DNA from: Legionella quinlivanii
GTDB lineage: Bacteria > Pseudomonadota > Gammaproteobacteria > Legionellales > Legionellaceae
NCBI RefSeq assembly: GCF_003265995.1
Contig: NZ_MVJN01000007.1
Location: forward strand, 1 to 64,000
DNA: 64,000 nucleotides
Direction: 5' to 3'
Positions 47,186 to 56,086 of the stretch are shown here, piece after piece (positions within the stretch are counted from its first letter, which is position 1; each line of letters begins with the position of its first letter). Made by a program: the position numbers and the translations under genes. The notes beneath the pieces are model-generated. The model searched no databases, had not been told where the DNA came from, and was given only the letters and a program-made list of their open reading frames with translations.

Positions 47186-48853
47186 ATGAATGGAGTTACC
47201 AGGCCGGCAACCCGGCAAATGGATAATTATGGCTCTGATGTACAGGACGCATTCAAAAAAGCTGAAGATCAGTTTTTTGCTTCTGGAAAGCCTTACCGGA
47301 AGGATGAGGTGATTAATCTGATTTCCAATACCGGGTACTTTAAAGTGGATATTTATGAATATACGCCTGTGGATATTCATTATGTGGTGTTCTTTTTTAA
47401 CAAGAAAAATTATGAGGCAACCGGAAAAGCAGAAGTGTTTGAGTGTCATGGAACGATTGCCCGCAGTTATATTGAGTGGCACCGAAATCTTCCCAATATC
47501 AGTAATTTTCCCATTGATAATGACCGGCGCATGAAAACCGATGCCGACTCTGTTATCTCAATTCAAAGTGAGTCCGCTCTGGTTTGGGACAGTCGTACCA
47601 ATGGTGTAACTCAGAGAAAATACGCATCCCATATTCCCGGAAACGAAAATCGGCTGGTCGCTTTTACAGAAGAATATGCAATTTCCAATAATGATATTCT
47701 TTTCAAAAACTGGAAGGCAGCGACTTTGCAATCCATTTCTTCTCGAAGTGTGGGCAGGCCCTCGCAGATTCTTCTTCATGAAACAGCCGGCATGGAAATG
47801 GACAGTACTGCGGTCTTCAATGTGCCCGCTCATTTTTGCGTGGCCAATGTCAAGGACAATAAAGGAACGATTTATCAGATGGCGGATATTGCCGCCAATG
47901 TACCGCATGGGGAAATCACCAATAGCCGAGCCATTGGAATTGAGTTTGTGAATGCGCCGTTTGATATCTGGAAGCAAGTGAAAGACCCCGTTACCGGACA
48001 GGCAAGAGACGAGTTGCCAAGAACGCGTTCCAATTTTGGTCTGAAGGACAGTGTAAAAGGCATCTACGTTGAGAGTAATAAAATCCCTATTCGTGATCCG
48101 GTGATTAGTAAGAATGTGCAATTCATTCCGCTTGAGTTTTCAGATTCAACGGCCAGTGAATTTTTCGAGTTAAAAATTCCTGAGGCCAGTTTAATTAATA
48201 AAAGCGCTTTGCAAACGCATCAGATTAATGGACGAAACATTCTTACTGTTAATGATGGTATGGCGTCAATTAAATATTGCAAGCCTGTTAAATTTGAAAA
48301 TCTGCGGCATTTAATTATTTTACTGAGTGATAACAGCCTGATTAAAGACGCTTTGCCTGAAGATTTGGGGATATGGAAATCCATTCATGCCGCGAATGGC
48401 AAGCTGTTTTATTTTTATCAGCGCATGTTTTCCGAGGCCACTACAACTTCTGTTGTCGCCGGAAAAACAATAAAAAAAATTACCATGAATTTTCCAATTA
48501 ACCTGACAAATCCGGCGATTTTTTCCCACGGGCATATTGGACATCATGCGGATGGATTTTTGCAGGGAATTTATCTTTATTTAAGAATGTTTGAAAGCTT
48601 AAATGCTCAGCGAAGCTTACAGGCCATGATTTATTTTCTAACCTCCGAAAAGACGGATGCAGAAAAAAATCCTCTTGAGTTGACGGAAGTAATGACAGTG
48701 ACTCGTACATCCGAGCTGGTGAGTGGAAGTGAGCGTAATATTGAAGTTAAATTTACTCCTGCGGCAAGTCCGACAACCATTCGCATCACCAATTTTCTTG
48801 AAATCGATCTCCAGGGGATGGATAGAAAATATCCAGTTAATAATTCCAATTAA
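47186..48853 (+). CDS. N-acetylmuramoyl-L-alanine amidase-like protein with N- and C-terminal extensions
   Basis: The 555-residue protein has no signal peptide. Its N-terminal 190 residues contain a compact Tyr/His-rich domain (YFKVDIYEYTPVDIHYVVFF, FECHGT). Residues of about 190-465 carry amidase-2/PGRP-type features: His198 in ILLHETAG, AHFCV at 215-219, GTIYQMADIAANVPHG, Glu253 in IGIEF, and a distal His/Asp cluster FSHGHIGHHADG (His450, Asp456) in place of the usual GHSD. A 150-residue insert separates the middle and last parts. The C-terminal 75 residues form a beta-rich domain. Amidase activity on peptidoglycan is inferred. It follows its 941-residue partner by 10 bases. Confidence 0.78.
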   Translation: MNGVTRPATRQMDNYGSDVQDAFKKAEDQFFASGKPYRKDEVINLISNTGYFKVDIYEYTPVDIHYVVFFFNKKNYEATGKAEVFECHGTIARSYIEWHRNLPNISNFPIDNDRRMKTDADSVISIQSESALVWDSRTNGVTQRKYASHIPGNENRLVAFTEEYAISNNDILFKNWKAATLQSISSRSVGRPSQILLHETAGMEMDSTAVFNVPAHFCVANVKDNKGTIYQMADIAANVPHGEITNSRAIGIEFVNAPFDIWKQVKDPVTGQARDELPRTRSNFGLKDSVKGIYVESNKIPIRDPVISKNVQFIPLEFSDSTASEFFELKIPEASLINKSALQTHQINGRNILTVNDGMASIKYCKPVKFENLRHLIILLSDNSLIKDALPEDLGIWKSIHAANGKLFYFYQRMFSEATTTSVVAGKTIKKITMNFPINLTNPAIFSHGHIGHHADGFLQGIYLYLRMFESLNAQRSLQAMIYFLTSEKTDAEKNPLELTEVMTVTRTSELVSGSERNIEVKFTPAASPTTIRITNFLEIDLQGMDRKYPVNNSN

Positions 48854-48939
48854 TCAATAGATTGATGATTTCAGGTTTTTGGTCTAAAGTTAACAGGGAA
48901 TTGAGTTAACTCCTTCACTTAAGATAAATTTTTGTTAAA

Positions 48940-49105
48940 CTAGGTTCTGTGGACAAATTTTATTGTGAGCGAAAATGCGGATAATTGAGTGCTAATATGT
49001 TTTTGAATGAGGCGAATAGCGAGTCCTATTTAACGAATTCAAAGACATATTGGCACCAGTTAGCAGCATTTGCAGCCACAACTAAAATTGGTTCACAGAG
49101 CCTAG
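48940..49105. mobile_element. MITE-like element with 21-bp terminal inverted repeats
   Basis: The 166-bp element is bounded by CTAG on both sides (48940-48943 and 49102-49105), consistent with a CTAG target duplication. Its ends TAGGTTCTGTGGACAAATTTT (48941) and the reverse complement TAGGCTCTGTGAACCAATTTT (49104) match at 18 of 21 positions. No ORF of note is inside. Most of the 48854-49144 gap is this element. An IS5-like transposase elsewhere may mobilise it. Confidence 0.7.
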
Positions 49106-49144
49106 AGGTGGGATTGACTTTGAATTTAAACCAGGGAGAATAAA

Positions 49145-49345
49145 ATGAGAAGAATGGTTCTGTTAGTTTTAGCAGCTTGTACTGCGTTAGTGTTATCTGC
49201 TTGCGGTGACAACGCTGAGAAAAAGGTAGAGTCTACTACTACTGTTGAGCAACAAGGCACTGATCAAAACAATGATGGTAAAGCAGATCAAGGTTCTGCA
49301 ACCACTACAACGACTACTGAAACAACTAAAACTAACGACAATTAA
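49145..49345 (+). CDS. Small Thr-rich lipoprotein
   Basis: The 66-residue protein has a signal peptide with lipobox LSAC (cleavage before Cys20), then a hydrophilic tail rich in Thr, Asp and Asn (KVESTTTVEQQ, GSATTTTTTETTK). It is predicted to be anchored in the outer or inner membrane by N-terminal lipid. The residue after Cys is Gly, so outer-membrane sorting is expected. GGGAGAA precedes the ATG. The function is unknown, and no family is recognised. Confidence 0.8.
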   Translation: MRRMVLLVLAACTALVLSACGDNAEKKVESTTTVEQQGTDQNNDGKADQGSATTTTTTETTKTNDN

Positions 49346-49354
49346 TAATTTCAA

Positions 49355-49378
49355 AGCCCCTGAAAAGGGGCTTTTTTT
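49355..49378 (+). terminator. Terminator of the small lipoprotein gene
   Basis: Stem AGCCCCT / AGGGGCT, loop GAAA, then a T run, 9 bases after the stop codon. Confidence 0.9.
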
Positions 49379-49389
49379 ATTTGTGACCT

Positions 49390-49875
49390 ATGGAAGCACT
49401 ACTCTATCAATTAAAAGAATTATTTTTAGCAAAAGGCCATTGTATTGCCACTGCAGAGTCCTGCACTGGAGGCCTGGTCGCTAGCGAGCTCACGGAAATT
49501 CCAGGCAGTTCGCAGTGGTTTGAGCGCGGTTTTGTTTGCTACAGTAATCTTTCCAAGCAAGAGATGCTGGGTGTTGATGCCCTGCTTATTGAGCAATATG
49601 GGGCTGTTAGTCAACAGGTTGCCGAAGCCATGGCGCTGGGCGCTTTGCAGCATAGCAAGGCAAGCATTTCGCTTTCAATTACCGGTATTGCCGGACCCGA
49701 GGGAGGAAGTATTGAAAAACCTGTTGGTACAGTCTGGTTTGGATATGCATCCCGAACCCGGAATATTGTGCGTACCGAACATTGTCATTTCAGCAACTGT
49801 TCCCGGCGTCAGATACGGACGCGCGCCTGCAGAAAAGCCCTGGCAGGAATTCTGACATTGCTTTCTACTCAATAA
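49390..49875 (+). CDS. pncC: CinA C-terminal family amidase (PncC), paralogue 2
   Basis: Nicotinamide-nucleotide amidohydrolase that turns NMN into NaMN. The 161-residue sequence is the stand-alone PncC form, without the N-terminal CinA domain. Motifs are CIATAESCTGGLVAS (active-site Ser and Thr), GFVCYSNLSKQEMLGV, and SITGIAGPEGGSIEKPVGTVWF. It precedes recA, the conserved cinA-recA arrangement. The paralogue at 14371-14868 carries a divergent final motif (TGLTGSEPMDG). Probably co-transcribed with recA, though the 102-base gap allows a separate recA promoter. Confidence 0.92.
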   Translation: MEALLYQLKELFLAKGHCIATAESCTGGLVASELTEIPGSSQWFERGFVCYSNLSKQEMLGVDALLIEQYGAVSQQVAEAMALGALQHSKASISLSITGIAGPEGGSIEKPVGTVWFGYASRTRNIVRTEHCHFSNCSRRQIRTRACRKALAGILTLLSTQ

Positions 49876-49977
49876 AGTGTCTTTATCAGCCTGATAATTA
49901 CGCTCAAGCTCATAAAAATTTTGCTGCCTATCCATATCTATGTGATAATTTGCGCTTTGCATACTTTGGATAATACG

Positions 49978-51018
49978 ATGGATAACAACAAGCAAAAAGC
50001 ACTAAGTGCTGCTCTGGCACAAATAGAAAGACAATTTGGGAAAGGTTCAGTCATGCGCATGGGAGATAACCCTGCCGAGCGCGATATCGAGGCGATCTCA
50101 ACCGGCTCTCTGGGATTGGACATTGCCTTAGGTATTGGCGGTTTGCCCAAGGGGCGAATTGTAGAAATCTACGGACCTGAATCCTCTGGTAAAACCACAT
50201 TAACTCTGCAGGTTATCGCCGAATGCCAGAAAGCGGGGGGAACTGCAGCATTTGTGGACGCGGAACATGCGCTGGATCCTGGTTATGCGGCTAAGCTCGG
50301 CGTCAATGTAGATGACCTGCTGGTTTCGCAACCGGATACTGGTGAGCAGGCACTTGAAATTACGGATATGCTGGTTCGTTCTGCTGCAGTGGATGTTATT
50401 GTGGTGGATTCTGTCGCTGCTTTGACTCCCAAAGCGGAAATTGAAGGGGAAATGGGTGATACTCATGTAGGTTTGCAGGCTCGACTCATGTCGCAGGCAT
50501 TACGTAAATTAACGGCCAATATCAAGCGATCCAATACACTGGTGATCTTCATTAATCAGATCCGTATGAAAATTGGGGTGATGTTTGGTAATCCTGAAAC
50601 GACCACAGGCGGTAATGCACTCAAGTTTTATGCTTCAGTTCGTTTGGATATTCGCCGTACTGGCTCCATTAAAAAAGGCGAAGAAGTAATGGGTAGCGAA
50701 ACCCGTGTTAAAGTGGTTAAAAACAAGGTCGCGCCACCATTTAGAACCACTGATTTTGATATTCTTTACAATGAAGGGATTTCCCGCGAGAGTGAAATTA
50801 TTAATCTGGGAACCCAGCTGGGACTGATTGAAAAAGCAGGCGCCTGGTATAGTTACAAGCAGGAAAAAATTGGACAAGGGAAAGATAATGTCCGCGTTTA
50901 TCTTAAAGAACATCCTGAAGTAGCCATAGAGCTGGAGCGGTTAATTCGAGCCGAGTTGCTGGAGAAAAAAATGCCGGCGGCGGTGATGGAAGAAGATATA
51001 GAGATGATGGATGAGTAA
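49978..51018 (+). CDS. recA: Recombinase RecA
   Basis: Strand-exchange ATPase central to homologous recombination and natural transformation. The 346-residue protein begins [17 protein letters not shown]; the ATG at 49978 is used rather than a TTG 57 bases upstream that would add a hydrophobic stretch. Walker A is GPESSGKTT, Walker [11 protein letters not shown], and the L2 loop region is [22 protein letters not shown]. No LexA-type box (CTGT-N8-ACAG) is visible upstream, which fits the known lack of LexA in Legionella. recX overlaps its last 8 bases. Confidence 0.98.
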   Translation: MDNNKQKALSAALAQIERQFGKGSVMRMGDNPAERDIEAISTGSLGLDIALGIGGLPKGRIVEIYGPESSGKTTLTLQVIAECQKAGGTAAFVDAEHALDPGYAAKLGVNVDDLLVSQPDTGEQALEITDMLVRSAAVDVIVVDSVAALTPKAEIEGEMGDTHVGLQARLMSQALRKLTANIKRSNTLVIFINQIRMKIGVMFGNPETTTGGNALKFYASVRLDIRRTGSIKKGEEVMGSETRVKVVKNKVAPPFRTTDFDILYNEGISRESEIINLGTQLGLIEKAGAWYSYKQEKIGQGKDNVRVYLKEHPEVAIELERLIRAELLEKKMPAAVMEEDIEMMDE

Positions 51019-51442
51019 AGCCTTTGACAGTGCTCTTCGCTTGCTGGCCAGGCGAGAGCACGGGGCAAATGAATTGGCTCAAAAATTGGCTCACAAGGGA
51101 TTTGAAAGGCTTGATATTGAAAATGCTGTGGACAAATGCCAGCAGCTTAATTATCAAAGTGATGAAAGGTTCATTGCTTCATTTTGTCGTCAGCGCATCG
51201 GGCAAGGATATGGTCCGCAGCGAATTATACAGGAACTGCAGCTCAAAGGTCTGGCAAAAGATCTTATACTGGAAATAATCAATGAGCAGAATCTGTCCTG
51301 GGAAACTCTCGCCAGGGAAGTGATACAAAAGAAATTCAGGCAAATAGAGGAGCAGGATTTTGTTGCTCGGCAGAAACAACAGCGTTTTTTGCAAAATCGT
51401 GGTTTTTCTTTTGAGATAATTAATAAACTATTTAAACAATAG
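51011..51442 (+). CDS. recX: RecA regulator RecX
   Basis: Small helical protein that binds RecA filaments and limits their activity. At 143 residues it is normal length. The repeats of three-helix type are visible in [46 protein letters not shown] and [11 protein letters not shown]. The start codon overlaps recA by 8 bases, so RecX output follows RecA translation. Confidence 0.93.
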   Translation: MSKAFDSALRLLARREHGANELAQKLAHKGFERLDIENAVDKCQQLNYQSDERFIASFCRQRIGQGYGPQRIIQELQLKGLAKDLILEIINEQNLSWETLAREVIQKKFRQIEEQDFVARQKQQRFLQNRGFSFEIINKLFKQ

Positions 51443-51455
51443 ATCGGAGACTATG

Positions 51456-51492
51456 AGATTGAGTTACTTCGTTTCGCTGGGAGACTCAATCT
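51456..51492 (+). terminator. Weak hairpin between recX and alaS
   Basis: Stem AGATTGAGT / ACTCAATCT with a 19-base loop, 14 bases after recX. No T run follows, so it is only a tentative terminator or processing site. Confidence 0.35.
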
Positions 51493-51524
51493 ATTCTGAT
51501 AATCTTAACAAGAAGTTGTGAATT

Positions 51525-54137
51525 ATGAAAAGTTCAGAAATTAGACAAGCATTTTTTGATTATTTTATCGACAATGGCCATCAATTTGTGGAATCAAGCC
51601 CGCTGATTCCTGGAAATGACCCTACCTTATTATTTACCAATGCCGGGATGGTTCAGTTTAAAGAAACCTTTTTAGGAATTGAGCCGCGAGCCTACAGCCG
51701 TGCAGTAAGCGCCCAACGTTGTGTGCGCGCCGGCGGGAAGCATAATGATTTGGAAAATGTAGGATATACTGCCAGACATCATACTTTTTTTGAAATGCTG
51801 GGTAATTTTAGTTTCGGCGATTATTTCAAGCGTGAGGCGATTCGCTTTGCCTGGGGATTTCTAACAGACGTTCTGCGCTTACCGCCCGAAAAATTATGGG
51901 TCACTGTCTACGAGCAGGATGATGAAGCGGCTGATATCTGGCTAAAGGAAATGAAGGTTTCTGCCGAGCGCTTTTCTCGCTGCGGCGACAAAGATAACTT
52001 CTGGTCAATGGGGGATACAGGACCCTGTGGTCCCTGCACCGAAATTTTTTATGATCATGGTCCGGAGATAGCCGGGGGGCCTCCAGGAAGTCCTGATGCG
52101 GATGGCGATCGCTATATTGAGATCTGGAACCTGGTATTCATGCAGTACAATCGGGATAAGGAAGGCAAGTTGCATCCCTTACCTCAGCCTTCAGTAGATA
52201 CGGGAATGGGACTGGAGCGAATTGCCGCTGTGGTGCAAGGCGTTCATAACAATTATGATATCGACAGTTTTCAACTCCTGATTCGCTCTATATTGGAAAT
52301 GTCTCCCGGAATTGATCCGAAGCATCCGTCTTTGCGAGTGATTGCAGATCATATCCGCGCCTGTGCTTTTTTAATAGCCGATGGCGTCTCTCCCAGTAAT
52401 GAAGGACGAGGCTATGTGCTAAGGCGCATTATCCGGCGAGCTATTCGGCATGGCAATAAATTAGGTTTGCCATCGCCTTTCTTCAGCCGTCTGGTTGAGC
52501 CCTTAGGTCACGTAATGGGCGATGCCTATCCGGAACTGTTGGAGGCAAGGCTGCAGATTGAGCGGATTCTGACACAGGAAGAAAATCAGTTTATTCGTAC
52601 TCTGGAACAAGGTTTAAGGCTTTTACAGGAACAAATTCAGACTTTGGATTCTGCAATAATTCCAGGCGAAATCGTGTTTAAACTCTATGATACCTATGGG
52701 TTTCCCCTCGATTTAACTCAGGATATCGCTCGCGAGCAAAATTTAACGGTTGATCTTGATGGGTTTAACCAGTGCATGCAGCAACAGCGTGAATTATCGC
52801 AATCAGCCAGTCAATTTTCCGCTGATTATTCTTCAGCCTGCCAGGTTGAGGAAACAAGCCATTTTCATGGTTATGAGACGGATAGCATGTCGAGTGCCAT
52901 TACCGTTTTATTAATGGATAATAAACGAGTCAATCAGCTGGCACAGGGCGAGAAGGGAGCCATTATTCTTGAGCATACCCCGTTCTATGCTGAAAGCGGC
53001 GGACAGGTGGGTGATAAAGGGCAGTTAGTTACCAGTCATGGCGTTTTTCAGGTTGAGGATACCCAGCGCACTGGCCAGGCCATAGTCCACTATGGCGAAG
53101 TGCTGGAAGGTGAAATTAAACTGGGACAAACAGCTGCCGCCCAGATTGATGCCAGACGCCGCGCAGCCATTCGGCTTAATCATACAGCGACTCACTTGTT
53201 GCATGCCGCATTAAAACAATTAATCGGGCCTCATGTACAACAGAAAGGCTCCCTGGTTGATGCAGAGCGCGCGCGCTTTGACTTCTCTCATTTTGAGGCA
53301 TTAAGTTCTCAGCAACTGCGTTCACTGGAAGAACTGGTAAATGATCGTATCCGTGCGAATGAAGAAGTACTGACTCGGATAATGAATCTGGAAGAGGCTA
53401 AAAAAAGCGGGGCTGTCGCCCTGTTTGGTGAAAAATACAGCGATGAAGTAAGAGTATTATCTGTAGGGGATTTCTCTATGGAGCTTTGCGGTGGCACGCA
53501 CGCAGAGCGTACAGGTGATATTGGTGTATTTAAAATAGTGGCTGAATATGGGATTGCCAGTGGTGTCCGGCGGATTGAAATGGTAACTGGCGCTTACGCA
53601 CTGGATTGGATAAACCAACAGCTTGCTCTGCTGGATGAAATGGCTGCGAAATTAAAGACAAGTGCCGGCACTGCGGCTGAAAAATTAAGTCAATTCCTGA
53701 ACGATTTTAAACTGCAGGAAAAAGAGCTGAGTCGAATGCAGACTAAACTGGCAGCCAAGTCAGGAGGCGATTTGCAGAAAGAAATGCAGACTATCGCGGA
53801 CACTGCGGTGCTGATCAAGCAATTGAATGGAGCAGATAATCAATCAATGCGGACAACACTCGATCAACTGAAATCATCAAATGAACGAGCGATTATTGTA
53901 TTGTACACCGTTGATAATGCGAAAATAAATGTCATTGCCGGGATTACAAAATCATTAGTCGGTCAGGCGCCTTCTGCAGCCGTTCTGGTGAAAATGCTCT
54001 GTGGTAAAGGCGGCGGCCGCGAAGATATGGCACAGGGCGGAGGCCCTGCTCCTGACGATTTGGATAGCCGTCTCGCAGAGATAGCCGTTTTGCTGGAGGA
54101 TTGGGGAAAATCCAGAGTAAGTGATCCAAATACATAA
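51525..54137 (+). CDS. alaS: Alanyl-tRNA synthetase
   Basis: Class II synthetase of 870 residues that charges tRNA-Ala. Catalytic core with ESSPLIPGNDPTLLFTNAGM and RRIIRRAIRHGNKLG. The editing domain shows NHTATHLLHAAL (HxxxH) and CGGTHAERTG (CxxxH zinc ligands). The C-Ala domain runs from about 700 and ends GKGGGREDMAQGGG. The sequence is complete. The recA-recX-alaS order is typical of gammaproteobacteria. Confidence 0.97.
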   Translation: MKSSEIRQAFFDYFIDNGHQFVESSPLIPGNDPTLLFTNAGMVQFKETFLGIEPRAYSRAVSAQRCVRAGGKHNDLENVGYTARHHTFFEMLGNFSFGDYFKREAIRFAWGFLTDVLRLPPEKLWVTVYEQDDEAADIWLKEMKVSAERFSRCGDKDNFWSMGDTGPCGPCTEIFYDHGPEIAGGPPGSPDADGDRYIEIWNLVFMQYNRDKEGKLHPLPQPSVDTGMGLERIAAVVQGVHNNYDIDSFQLLIRSILEMSPGIDPKHPSLRVIADHIRACAFLIADGVSPSNEGRGYVLRRIIRRAIRHGNKLGLPSPFFSRLVEPLGHVMGDAYPELLEARLQIERILTQEENQFIRTLEQGLRLLQEQIQTLDSAIIPGEIVFKLYDTYGFPLDLTQDIAREQNLTVDLDGFNQCMQQQRELSQSASQFSADYSSACQVEETSHFHGYETDSMSSAITVLLMDNKRVNQLAQGEKGAIILEHTPFYAESGGQVGDKGQLVTSHGVFQVEDTQRTGQAIVHYGEVLEGEIKLGQTAAAQIDARRRAAIRLNHTATHLLHAALKQLIGPHVQQKGSLVDAERARFDFSHFEALSSQQLRSLEELVNDRIRANEEVLTRIMNLEEAKKSGAVALFGEKYSDEVRVLSVGDFSMELCGGTHAERTGDIGVFKIVAEYGIASGVRRIEMVTGAYALDWINQQLALLDEMAAKLKTSAGTAAEKLSQFLNDFKLQEKELSRMQTKLAAKSGGDLQKEMQTIADTAVLIKQLNGADNQSMRTTLDQLKSSNERAIIVLYTVDNAKINVIAGITKSLVGQAPSAAVLVKMLCGKGGGREDMAQGGGPAPDDLDSRLAEIAVLLEDWGKSRVSDPNT

Positions 54138-54233
54138 AATATAAATGGTAGCAAATTGCATCAGATTAAGCTTCGCGATGCAATTTGCCTTAAAAGATTT
54201 ATTGCGGCTGGAAATAATCATAAGGATTTGATG

Positions 54234-54617
54234 ATGAGCTTTTTAAGTGAATTTAAACAGTTTGCCATGCGCGGTAATGTGGTCGATCTGGCAGTGGCAG
54301 TGATCATTGGTGCTGCGTTTGGCAAGATTGTTTCCTCCTTGGTCGATGGGATTGTTATGCCTTTAATCGGCTTGCTTCTTGGGGGTGTTAATATCACCGC
54401 AAAATCCTTGAAAATCGGCGCAGCCGTTGTGAAGTGGGGGGCTTTTCTGCAAACCATTTTAGACTTCACAATCATTGCTTTTGCAATTTTTGTAGCGGTT
54501 AAATTCATTAATTTACTGCAGGTAAAAAAAGATGCGGAGCCTGAGAAAATCAGTAACGAAGAAAAACTATTAGTCGAAATTAGAGATCTTCTGCAAGCCA
54601 ATTTGCATAAACAATAG
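54234..54617 (+). CDS. mscL: Large-conductance mechanosensitive channel MscL
   Basis: Emergency pressure valve of the inner membrane, a pentamer of two-TM subunits. The ATG at 54234 gives the usual 127 residues, with AAGGA 7 bases upstream; an ATG three bases earlier is equally in frame. Family signature [20 protein letters not shown] is TM1, the second helix is [20 protein letters not shown], and a basic/acidic C-terminal helix follows. Confidence 0.95.
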   Translation: MSFLSEFKQFAMRGNVVDLAVAVIIGAAFGKIVSSLVDGIVMPLIGLLLGGVNITAKSLKIGAAVVKWGAFLQTILDFTIIAFAIFVAVKFINLLQVKKDAEPEKISNEEKLLVEIRDLLQANLHKQ

Positions 54618-54687
54618 AATTTTAACCTGTATTTGACAACGCCTGAATATTTTTCTGCTAAGCTAAAAAAAACTAGTCCAGCGGATA

Positions 54688-55242
54688 ATGCTTATGGAAT
54701 ATCGCAATCCTGAAACTGCTGATTTCGAAAAAATGGTCGAACTGCAAAATGAGAATCTGGCTGTTAATCTGGCTTCTGATTTGCAGGATGGATTCCTGTC
54801 AGCAGGATTTACAGCTGAACAGTTTAAGGAAATGGATGCTGATTTAGGCATTATTGTGGGGGTTGAGGATACAGCGGTTTGTGCTTATCAGTGTGCAAGC
54901 ACTCTGAACTACAATAAAAATGTTCCTTTGGTGCAGGCAATGATCGATCAATTCAACCGCTTGAAATATCAGGGAAAATCTCTTGCAGATTACCAGACTT
55001 GTGTGTACGGACCTGTTTGTATTGCCAAAACGCATCGAGGCAAAAATGTCATGTCCGGATTATTTGAACACATGAGCCAGTATTTAAAACAAGCGCATCC
55101 CGAGATAGACATGCTGACTGTTCTGGTTTCTAAAAGTAATCCTCGCTCAGTGAATGCACATAAAAAACTGGGAATGGAAGTGATCGGTGATTTTCAATTT
55201 AATGGCAGCGAATTTGTCATTTTAGTCTATCCAGCTCATTAA
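54688..55242 (+). CDS. GNAT-family N-acetyltransferase
   Basis: The 184-residue protein has the GNAT fold pattern: the acetyl-CoA pyrophosphate-binding segment is represented by VCIAKTHRGKNVMSGLFEHM (R/Q-x-x-G-x-G/A-like with His-Arg-Gly-Lys), and a C-terminal VSKSNPRSVNAHKKLGMEVI, the usual Asn-x-x-x-x-x-x-x-K/G-F ending. Substrate unknown. The start has a second in-frame ATG two codons on. Cytoplasmic, monocistronic. Confidence 0.8.
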   Translation: MLMEYRNPETADFEKMVELQNENLAVNLASDLQDGFLSAGFTAEQFKEMDADLGIIVGVEDTAVCAYQCASTLNYNKNVPLVQAMIDQFNRLKYQGKSLADYQTCVYGPVCIAKTHRGKNVMSGLFEHMSQYLKQAHPEIDMLTVLVSKSNPRSVNAHKKLGMEVIGDFQFNGSEFVILVYPAH

Positions 55243-55340
55243 TCCAGTTATTAAGCAGCGATATAAAAATTTTTTTTCTTCAGAATTTTATTCCCGAATC
55301 TGAGCTATATTAAAATTATCAAGGACTGTATTGAGATGCC

Positions 55341-56024
55341 ATGCCTCCTTTATCGCCGATCTCTGAGTTCATAAAATCTCCAGAAATAAATCCTGTCCCC
55401 AGTTCTTTTCCTAAAACATTAGCAATGGAAGCGCTTCAATACGTTAAATCACTGCCAACCCATGCTCAAGAGAGTGATGAAGCGAAATTAAGCGAGGAGC
55501 AGATAGAGACTATTCTAAATGGCAGCGGATCGACTCTGGATAAAATTAAGGCCTCTTATATTGCAATGAAGCAAACAGGCGCTTGCAACAGCAAGCATCA
55601 GGCGCTTTGCGCTTTTCAGTATATTCTAAACCGATTAATCAGTAGCCGCGTAGCCGATATTAACAAGACTATGCCTCTGGAATTACTTTCATTACTCAAG
55701 CATTTTATCGTAAAAATTAATAATGAGGTGATCTGCGATCCAGCCCTCGATGCCTGCTATCTGGCCAGTGACTTACCCACCCTGATTTCCAGGGATCACA
55801 AAGCCGATTGGGGGATGTTTCATGATCCCAGTACTTACTTTAAAATTGAAAAGAACTGGCTTTGCTATTCCTGTCTGAATCCCAATAACACCGCGAGTCT
55901 TGATCGAGCCTCAATGGAAAGTATTTATAATTTATTCCCGCAGGTGTATTCGGATTCTCCGCTGACTAAATCGGTTCCTCAAAAAGCAGAAGATGCACCC
56001 GATATTGTGGTTCGCAAGCCCTGA
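55341..56024 (+). CDS. Unknown soluble protein
   Basis: The 227 residues have no signal peptide, TM segment or recognised family. The N-terminal 25 residues are Pro/Ser-rich (MPPLSPISEFIKSPEINPVPSS), followed by a helical core (about 30-170) with several cysteines (CNSKHQALC, CDPALDACY, WLCYSCLN). The C-terminal tail SVPQKAEDAPDIVVRKP is charged. It lies upstream of the membrane-fusion gene with a gap of 62 bases and might be co-transcribed, but nothing indicates a shared function. A weak AAGGA site precedes the start. Confidence 0.6.
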   Translation: MPPLSPISEFIKSPEINPVPSSFPKTLAMEALQYVKSLPTHAQESDEAKLSEEQIETILNGSGSTLDKIKASYIAMKQTGACNSKHQALCAFQYILNRLISSRVADINKTMPLELLSLLKHFIVKINNEVICDPALDACYLASDLPTLISRDHKADWGMFHDPSTYFKIEKNWLCYSCLNPNNTASLDRASMESIYNLFPQVYSDSPLTKSVPQKAEDAPDIVVRKP

Positions 56025-56086
56025 GCTTGTTAACAAAGTCTCGGAATTTCAGTATATTATATGTTTTGTTATTAGGGAAAATAGCT

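Noticed and set aside
47558-48121. Minus-strand frame of 187 codons in the amidase gene
   Set aside because: It is antisense to the amidase motifs and has no ribosome site or domain.
49876-49977. LexA box upstream of recA
   Set aside because: No CTGT-N8-ACAG is present, as expected for Legionella.
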